A stretch of DNA of 10,799 nt from Prevotellaceae bacterium UBA7017. GTDB lineage: Bacteria > Bacteroidota > Bacteroidia > Bacteroidales > Bacteroidaceae. Under the pieces are notes generated by a model. The model was given only the letters and a program-made list of their open reading frames with translations, was not told the origin of the DNA and made no database searches. Numbering within the stretch: the stretch's first letter is position 1; the number at the start of each line of letters is the position of its first letter. This document shows, in pieces, positions 5,821 through 10,799 of the stretch. The position numbers were made by a program, and so were the translations under genes. Where the stretch lies: the NCBI GenBank assembly GCA_002449535.1, contig DJWZ01000006.1, forward strand, positions 12,003 through 22,801. Reading direction: 5' to 3'.

Positions 5821-6298
5821 TTTTCCAATTTGGGTATGAGTCGCGCAAAAGGTGCTTATTATAAAAATGTGGGTTGCCAGTCACCTCTGGTCCTAAGAAG
5901 GATGGCTTTGCAAATCCTTCGTCAGCGCTGCCCAGTTCCACCTCTGCAAAGATGAGTCCCTCATTGGCACCGTGGAAGTCATCGACTTCAAAGGTGTGTC
6001 CCTCAAAAGGTATGAGATAGCGAGTCTTCTCTATCACTCCGCCGCGACAGAGTTTCATCATTTCCTTGGCATCGCTGACAGGTATCTCACGTTCGAACTC
6101 ATAGCGTGACAGCCCACCATCGAGAGAAGGCCCCTTGATGGTAAGGAATGCCTTTTCACCATAAAGGCGCACACGAACGGTTGCACCCTTAACGTCCATA
6201 TAACCCTGGCAGATGAGGGAACGTGACACAGAAGGGGTTACGAACTGCGAGAAAAAGCAGTCACGATGAACAAGAAATTTACGTTCTATTTCTTGCAT
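5795..6298 (-). CDS. Standalone CYTH-domain protein, probable inorganic triphosphatase, 167 aa
   Basis: The protein opens with EIERK (residues 3-7), the ExExK signature of the CYTH fold, a beta-tunnel that binds triphosphate with divalent metal. Further conserved positions are visible: the arginine pair in VRVRLYG (about 41-45), Lys in LTIKG (about 55), acidic strand ends in EFEREI (67-71), KTRY (91-94), FEVDDF (103-108), EVEL (119-122) and a late Lys in YNKHLL (about 148). The layout and length resemble short bacterial tripolyphosphatases of the NE1496 type rather than the longer E. coli YgiF, which has an extra CHAD domain. I infer hydrolysis of tripolyphosphate or another triphosphate; adenylate cyclase activity (class IV CyaB) is a less likely alternative. 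It begins 24 bp after the 50-aa membrane-peptide gene and overlaps the HhH gene. Confidence 0.85.
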   Translation of the reverse strand: MQEIERKFLVHRDCFFSQFVTPSVSRSLICQGYMDVKGATVRVRLYGEKAFLTIKGPSLDGGLSRYEFEREIPVSDAKEMMKLCRGGVIEKTRYLIPFEGHTFEVDDFHGANEGLIFAEVELGSADEGFAKPSFLGPEVTGNPHFYNKHLLRDSYPNWKNEIPAAFQ

Positions 6299-6322
6299 GA
6301 ATCATTGAGAAGAGAGAGATTA

Positions 6323-6475
6323 CTACGACACCATTATGATGCTATAGATAGCATAAACAACGCCGAGGGCGATTAGGATACCAAATATCCAGTTGATGAC
6401 GTTACGACCTTCTTGTTCTTGTTTTGCTGCGTATGCCTCTTTCTTGGCATTGCGAATTAACTTTTTTGCTTTCAT
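6323..6475 (-). CDS. 50-aa single-pass membrane peptide, unknown function
   Basis: An ATG at 6473-6475 opens a 50-codon frame ending with TAG at 6323-6325. Residues 1-24 are highly charged and helical (MKAKKLIRNAKKEAYAAKQ, then EQEGR), and residues 26-48 are a hydrophobic TM segment (INWIFGILIALGVVYAIYSII). The basic N terminus should stay in the cytoplasm. I do not recognise the family. It lies between prfB and the CYTH gene on the same strand, 24 bp from the latter, so it is likely cotranscribed. The clean split into an amphipathic basic part and a TM helix argues that it is a real gene. Confidence 0.6.
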   Translation of the reverse strand: MKAKKLIRNAKKEAYAAKQEQEGRNVINWIFGILIALGVVYAIYSIIMVS

Positions 6476-6514
6476 AGTTATTATTTTACCTTATTTTTAT
6501 GATTATTAATTAAG

Positions 6515-6562
6515 TCTTATTGGTCCTATTAGTCTTATTGGACCTATTGGACTTATTGGACC
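6515..6562. repeat. 9-bp tandem repeat, five units, just after prfB
   Basis: The units are TCTTATTGG, TCCTATTAG, TCTTATTGG, ACCTATTGG and ACTTATTGG, followed by a partial ACC. They differ at one to three positions. The array starts 8 bp beyond the prfB stop codon, separated from it by a T-rich run (6564-6570; A-rich in the prfB transcript). It contains no strong hairpin, so it is not an obvious terminator. Confidence 0.85.
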
Positions 6563-6570
6563 ATTTTTTT

Positions 6571-7689
6571 CTACTTGTTATTTAGCGCCATGAGGTATGC
6601 CTTGATGAAGCCATCGAGTTTTCCGTCCATAACAGCATCGACGTCTGTTGTCTGGTACCCTGTACGATGGTCTTTCACACGGCGGTCGTCGAAGACATAG
6701 GAGCGTATCTGGCTACCCCACTCTATCTTCAGCTTACTTGCCTCTATCTCTGCCTGTGCCTCCATACGCTTTTTCATTGCACGGTCATAAAGCTGAGATT
6801 TCAGCAGACGCATAGCATTCTCACGGTTCTGCTGCTGCTTTCGCGATTCGGTATTGGCAATAAGTATCTCCTCTTCCTCACCGGTATCAGGGTCTTGGTA
6901 CATATAGCGCAGTCGCACACCTGTCTCAACCTTATTGACATTCTGTCCACCTGCACCGCTGGAGCGGAATGTGTCCCACGATACGCGGGCTGGGTCAACA
7001 AACACCTCTATGGTATCATCCACCAACGGTGTTACGAAGACGGAGGCGAACGATGTCATACGCTTTCCCTGTGCATTATATGGCGACACTCGCACGAGGC
7101 GATGTACGCCACTCTCTGACTTTAGATAACCATAAGCATTGTCACCTGTGGCATTTTCTATCTGCATAGTGACAGACTTGATACCGGCATCGTCTGCCTC
7201 AAGCAAATCGACGACGGTAACCTTATAGCCGCCCTTCTCAGCCCAACGCATATACATACGCATGAGCATCTGTGCCCAGTCCTGTGCCTCTGTACCACCG
7301 GCACCGCTGTTAATTTTCAGCACCGCATCCATAGAATCTTCTTCCTGACGCAGCATATTCTTCAGCTCAAGAGCCTCAACGGCATGCAAGGCACGGTCGT
7401 AGGCGCGGTCAACCTCCTCTTCTGTAAGCATCTCATCACGATAGAACTCCATAGAAAGTTGCAATTCATCTGCCGATGAACGCACCTCGTTATAGCCCTC
7501 TATCCATTTGCGCAGTTCGCCAACCACCTTCATCTGGGCACGAGCCCTTTCAGGGTCATCCCAAAAATCAGGCGCCTGGGTACGGAGGTCTTCTTCCTCA
7601 AATTCTATTTTCTTGCGTTCTATATCAAGATAGTTATAGAGCGCCTCAGCGCGGTCTGTTATATCCTTAACTTGTTCTTGTGTTACCAT
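6571..7689 (-). CDS. prfB: Peptide chain release factor 2 (RF2), 372 aa
   Basis: RF2 ends translation at UGA and UAA codons. The peptidyl-hydrolysis loop SSGAGGQNVN is present with GGQ at 247-249. The codon-reading loop has SPY (202-204), where E. coli RF2 has SPF, followed by NAQGKRMTSFASVFV, typical of RF2 rather than RF1 (PAT/PxT). Helical domain 1 with YLD at 20-22 and PDFWDDPERA is also RF2-like, and the length is normal. The gene is in one open frame: the codons are TAT CTT GAT where frameshift-controlled prfB genes have TAT CTT TGA C, so the in-frame UGA autoregulation is missing. The ATG directly abuts the TAA stop of the acyl-CoA synthetase gene, suggesting coupled translation. Confidence 0.97.
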   Translation of the reverse strand: MVTQEQVKDITDRAEALYNYLDIERKKIEFEEEDLRTQAPDFWDDPERARAQMKVVGELRKWIEGYNEVRSSADELQLSMEFYRDEMLTEEEVDRAYDRALHAVEALELKNMLRQEEDSMDAVLKINSGAGGTEAQDWAQMLMRMYMRWAEKGGYKVTVVDLLEADDAGIKSVTMQIENATGDNAYGYLKSESGVHRLVRVSPYNAQGKRMTSFASVFVTPLVDDTIEVFVDPARVSWDTFRSSGAGGQNVNKVETGVRLRYMYQDPDTGEEEEILIANTESRKQQQNRENAMRLLKSQLYDRAMKKRMEAQAEIEASKLKIEWGSQIRSYVFDDRRVKDHRTGYQTTDVDAVMDGKLDGFIKAYLMALNNK

Positions 7690-9519
7690 TTACGAGATAA
7701 AATTTGTGTCTTCATCATACATGCGGTCTATGACATCCTTATAGTGCTGACATATCACAGAGCGCCTTGTCTTCAGTGTATTTGTTATCTCTCCCTTCTC
7801 CATTGAAAAAGGTTCTGTCAGCAAGGTGAAACGCTTCACCTGTTCATAGCCTGCCAACCCCTGTTGTAAAGTATTTATGCGATTAAAGAGCATTCGTATT
7901 ACCAACGGATTCCGACACAGGTCCTCGCGTTCCTTGAAAGGAATGCTGAACTCGCGGGCGAATTCTTCCAGCAACGGATAGGATGGTACTATCAGTGCAC
8001 TGACAAACTTGCGCTCATCGGCAATGACAGCAATCTGCTCTATGTACTTATCCACCAGCAGTTTTGACTCCACCGCCTGTGGCGCGATATATTTTCCGTT
8101 GGATGTCTTGTAGAGGTCTTTTATACGTTCGGTCAGGAACAACTCTCCGTCACGCAGATATCCTGCATCACCAGTGCGGAAATAGCCATCTTCGGTAAAT
8201 GCTTCTTTGTTTAGTTCGTCACGGCGATAATACCCCTTGGTGATGGTAGGTCCTTTCAGCAATATTTCGCCATTCTCGCCAATGCGGATGTCAATAGTGC
8301 TTATGGGGCGACCTACAGAGCCCACGGTGAACGGTTCGTCGCGATGGTCGCAAGACACCGTTGCAAGGCTCTCCGTAAGACCATATCCCACTATCATATT
8401 CAGTCCCAGAGAGTGTACGAACTCCTCCACCTGTTGTGACACCACAGCACCGGCTGTCGGGAATATATTTGGCTTTTCAAGACCCAGATGTTTACGTACC
8501 AAAGAGAGTATCGTCTTATCATACAACTTATATTTCAAAGCCAACGTGATAGGCGGATTCTTACCTTTAGCACGATATTCTATATGATATTTATGTCCTA
8601 TTTTCAGGGCATTCCTGAATATGGCAGCATGCAGAGAAGACGCCTTGTCAATCCTATCCATCACGCCAGCATACACTTTTTCCCAAAAACGTGGCACAGC
8701 AGACATACTCGTAGGATGCGTCTCGCGCATAGACTCTTGTATCTCGTGAGGGTCAGTATTTATTATCAAGGTACTTCCCATCGTCATTGCGAGGAAGTCC
8801 CATCCTCTCTCGAATATATGAGTAATAGGAAGGAAGGTGATAATCCTATCCTTTTCGTTTATCGGCACGCACTTGCTGTTGTCCTTGAATGCTGCGGCAT
8901 ACTGTCCACAAGTCAGCATTACCCCCTTCGACTCACCGGTAGTGCCAGAGGTATAAAGGATGTTTGCAAGGTCGGTATTATTCAGAGCACTACGAACCGT
9001 GGATAGTTGCGCCTCCAGTTCCTTGGTTACAGTAACATTATTCAGGAAGTCATCAAAATAAACAGATGTGACGTCATGCTCCGCCAATGCCACTGCCTTG
9101 TCATAGATAATGATACGCTCCAGAGAAGGACACAAAGCCTGCACGCGTCGTGCCTTGTCATATTGTTCTTGTTCACCCACAAAGATGACTCTCATATGTG
9201 CATCATCAATGATGAATTGCAGTTGCTGTTCAGAACTCGTTGCATAGAACGGAATAGACACCGCCCTGATGCCGAAAGCGCCAAAATCCGTATAGATGTA
9301 TTGGACAGCATTTTGGGAGAATACACCAATATTCTCCTGTGGCTGGATGCCATAATCAAGAAGTGCCAAAGAAACCTTTGTAACATTTTCCGAAAACTCT
9401 ATCCAAGACACTTTTTTCCAGCCTACACCACCAAAATCCTTATACTCCAAAGCAATGCGCGACCCATACTTTTTTGCCTGTTCATGGGGAATCATTGCCA
9501 GATGACATACTGTTTGCAT
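7690..9519 (-). CDS. Long-chain fatty acid--CoA ligase (AMP-forming), 609 aa
   Basis: This enzyme activates fatty acids with ATP to acyl-AMP and then acyl-CoA. Motifs of the adenylate-forming superfamily are all present: YTSGTTGESKG (189-199, ATP phosphate-binding loop), VGYGLTES (377-384), YFRTGD (446-451), RIKDLYKTSNGKYIAP (465-480) and a C-terminal EKGEITNTLKTRR with the likely catalytic Lys583. Length and motif spelling fit the FAA1/FadD group (COG1022), soluble or peripheral at the membrane. The substrate chain length cannot be read from the sequence; phospholipid remodelling or use of exogenous fatty acids are the likely roles. It is the first gene of a probable operon with prfB and has its own Bacteroidetes-type promoter interlocked with that of the divergent response regulator. 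Confidence 0.93.
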   Translation of the reverse strand: MQTVCHLAMIPHEQAKKYGSRIALEYKDFGGVGWKKVSWIEFSENVTKVSLALLDYGIQPQENIGVFSQNAVQYIYTDFGAFGIRAVSIPFYATSSEQQLQFIIDDAHMRVIFVGEQEQYDKARRVQALCPSLERIIIYDKAVALAEHDVTSVYFDDFLNNVTVTKELEAQLSTVRSALNNTDLANILYTSGTTGESKGVMLTCGQYAAAFKDNSKCVPINEKDRIITFLPITHIFERGWDFLAMTMGSTLIINTDPHEIQESMRETHPTSMSAVPRFWEKVYAGVMDRIDKASSLHAAIFRNALKIGHKYHIEYRAKGKNPPITLALKYKLYDKTILSLVRKHLGLEKPNIFPTAGAVVSQQVEEFVHSLGLNMIVGYGLTESLATVSCDHRDEPFTVGSVGRPISTIDIRIGENGEILLKGPTITKGYYRRDELNKEAFTEDGYFRTGDAGYLRDGELFLTERIKDLYKTSNGKYIAPQAVESKLLVDKYIEQIAVIADERKFVSALIVPSYPLLEEFAREFSIPFKEREDLCRNPLVIRMLFNRINTLQQGLAGYEQVKRFTLLTEPFSMEKGEITNTLKTRRSVICQHYKDVIDRMYDEDTNFIS

Positions 9520-9544
9520 GATTTACCGATTATGAATTTTGTTG

Positions 9545-9576
9545 CAAATTTAAGGAAAAAATTTGTACATTCCAAA
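9545..9576 (-). promoter_or_regulatory. Promoter of the acyl-CoA synthetase-prfB operon
   Basis: On the minus strand TTTG (573-576 of the 9 kb block, i.e. 9573-9576) and TAAATTTG (9545-9552) are exactly 20 bp apart and both match consensus. The -7 box ends 25 bp before the ATG at 9517-9519. Confidence 0.7.
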
Positions 9577-9582
9577 TTTTTT
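9556..9582. promoter_or_regulatory. 10-bp perfect inverted repeat between interlocked divergent promoters
   Basis: AAAAAATTTG (9556-9565) is the exact reverse complement of CAAATTTTTT (9573-9582), with 7 bp (TACATTC) between. Each arm contains the -33 box of one promoter plus an A/T tract. It could be an operator for one regulator controlling both sides, or the symmetry may simply come from two back-to-back -33 boxes with A/T tracts. Confidence 0.55.
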
Positions 9583-9593
9583 GCTTACTTTTG
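9562..9593 (+). promoter_or_regulatory. Promoter of the response regulator-phosphatase gene
   Basis: TTTG at 9562-9565 and TACTTTTG at 9586-9593 match both consensus boxes exactly with a 20-bp spacer. The predicted start point near 9600 leaves a leader of about 25 bases before the ATG at 9624. The -33 box of the opposite promoter (9573-9576) lies inside this spacer. Confidence 0.75.
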
Positions 9594-9623
9594 TCCCGAA
9601 ATAAAAGTAATTACATAACTTCT

Positions 9624-10781
9624 ATGGTAAAAATACTAAGTGTTGACGACGAATTGGATTTGGAATTGCTATTAACGCAATATTTCAGACGCAAGATTCG
9701 TAAAGGAGAATATGAGTTTTTCTTTGCCCATAACGGCGTAGAAGCTTTACAGAAGATGTTGGAGCATCCTGACATTGACATCGTTTTGAGTGACATCAAT
9801 ATGCCAGAGATGGATGGTTTGACGCTGTTGAAGAAGATTAACGACCGTCATAACCCCGCATTGAAGGTCATCATGGTGAGCGCCTATGGTGAGATGAACA
9901 ACATCCGCACCGCCATGAACAACGGAGCCTTTGACTTTGCCACGAAGCCAATAGACCTTGACGATCTGCAGCTTACCATCGACAAGGCTGTTGCCGAAAT
10001 AGAATTCATAAAGCAAACACAGAAGGAGCACGGGCAGTTAGTGGACATCAAGAGCGACTTGGCTCTTGCTGCAGAAATACAGATGGCTATTCTGCCAAAA
10101 ACCGATGCTGCAAAGTCATTAGACCCAAACGTTGACCTTTATGCCTTCATGAAGCCGGCAAAGGATGTGGGAGGTGACTTCTACGACTTCTTCCGCATAG
10201 ACGACACCCATATCGGTTTCTGCATTGCCGACGTCAGTGGCAAGGGTGTTCCGGCTGCCATCTTCATGGCAGTAAGCCATACCCTACTCCGCATGGCAGG
10301 CAAGAAGAGTCTGAAAGCCGCCGATGTCATTACCGAGAGCAATTCCATTCTTGCAGGCGAGAGTTTCAACTCTATGTTCGTCACATTGTTCTATGGTATC
10401 CTTGACACTCAGACAGGTGAGATACAATATGTCAATGCCGGGCACAATCCTCCATACATACTGAAGGCAAACGGCAGTGTCGAGGTGCTCCCCAACTCCA
10501 CCAATATCTGCCTGGGTGTAATAGAAGACTACCAATACAAGGGAGAAACCCTGAAGTTGGAGAAAGGCGACTGTATCGTCACCTTCACCGACGGTGTCAC
10601 CGAAGCATGTTCACCAAGCGAAGAACTATATGGTGAAGCACGTCTGGAGGAACTTCTCAAGACTCATGGCGGGGATGACAGCAAGACAATTGTCAATGCC
10701 ATCAGCGATGCTGTGCACCAACATGCTGCAGACGCAGAGCAGAGTGATGACATAACCATACTGATTGTTAAAAAAGCGTGA
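9624..10781 (+). CDS. Response regulator with C-terminal SpoIIE/RsbU-type serine phosphatase, 385 aa
   Basis: Residues 1-120 are a receiver domain: acidic pocket DDE at 8-10, phospho-acceptor Asp57 in VLSDINMPEMDG, and the conserved Lys108 in ATKPIDL. A helical linker (about 120-160) with the phosphatase-family stretch AAEIQMAILP leads to a PPM-type phosphatase domain (about 165-385). Its metal-binding aspartates are visible in DVGGDFYDF (181-189), ADVSGKG (202-208), FTDGVTEA (321-328) and SDDITIL (374-380). Such proteins, as in the RsbU/SpoIIE partner-switch systems, dephosphorylate STAS-domain anti-anti-sigma proteins once the receiver is phosphorylated by a histidine kinase. Neither kinase nor STAS partner is in the window. 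ATG 9624 is chosen because an upstream TTG at 9591 lies within the promoter box. Arg codons are 7 of 8 CGN. Confidence 0.93.
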   Translation: MVKILSVDDELDLELLLTQYFRRKIRKGEYEFFFAHNGVEALQKMLEHPDIDIVLSDINMPEMDGLTLLKKINDRHNPALKVIMVSAYGEMNNIRTAMNNGAFDFATKPIDLDDLQLTIDKAVAEIEFIKQTQKEHGQLVDIKSDLALAAEIQMAILPKTDAAKSLDPNVDLYAFMKPAKDVGGDFYDFFRIDDTHIGFCIADVSGKGVPAAIFMAVSHTLLRMAGKKSLKAADVITESNSILAGESFNSMFVTLFYGILDTQTGEIQYVNAGHNPPYILKANGSVEVLPNSTNICLGVIEDYQYKGETLKLEKGDCIVTFTDGVTEACSPSEELYGEARLEELLKTHGGDDSKTIVNAISDAVHQHAADAEQSDDITILIVKKA

Positions 10782-10799
10782 ACCTGAAAAAATTAAACA

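Overview
The window looks like Bacteroidales chromosome, most likely Prevotella or a close relative. This rests on sequence traits only: start regions lack Shine-Dalgarno sites, several genes have the Bacteroidetes promoter pair (about TTTG, 20 bp, then TAnnTTTG), there is a secreted BspA-type leucine-rich-repeat protein, and short simple-repeat spacers of 7 and 9 bp occur repeatedly. No rRNA, tRNA, CRISPR array, transposase or reverse transcriptase gene is visible.

Region 1 (1-1038) holds almost no coding sequence. Positions 1-403 form a foldback element: its ends are imperfect inverted repeats (18 of 22 matching, with more similarity further in) and its interior holds further stems, including a three-armed structure at 215-333. 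Next comes a small gene of unknown function on the minus strand (414-716), then a 322-bp divergent intergenic region with a perfect 17-bp palindrome, two hairpins and a widely spaced 13-bp inverted repeat.

Region 2 (1039-4830) is an accessory-looking cassette on the plus strand: a secreted LRR protein, a 28-codon ORF that is almost entirely signal peptide, and a membrane regulator with a predicted periplasmic helical (TPR-like) region, one TM helix, a coiled coil and a C-terminal helix-turn-helix. The regulator uses mainly AGA/AGG for arginine (19 of 25 by my count), whereas the response regulator at the right end uses CGN (7 of 8). This suggests a different history or expression class. A working guess is that the membrane regulator senses something at the envelope connected with the LRR protein or the tiny exported peptide.

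Region 3 (4891-9519) is a minus-strand run of housekeeping genes that is probably cotranscribed: long-chain acyl-CoA synthetase, peptide chain release factor 2 (start codon abutting the previous stop), a 50-aa membrane peptide, a CYTH-domain triphosphatase, and a membrane-anchored helix-hairpin-helix protein overlapping the CYTH gene by 26 bp. RF2 is in one open frame, so the programmed frameshift used by many bacteria is absent. The linkers of the helix-hairpin-helix protein are encoded partly by the same heptanucleotide repeats found in non-coding DNA of this window.

Region 4 (9520-10781) begins with two divergent promoters interlocked over a perfect 10-bp inverted repeat. They drive the acyl-CoA synthetase operon leftward and, rightward, a response regulator fused to a SpoIIE/RsbU-type serine phosphatase.
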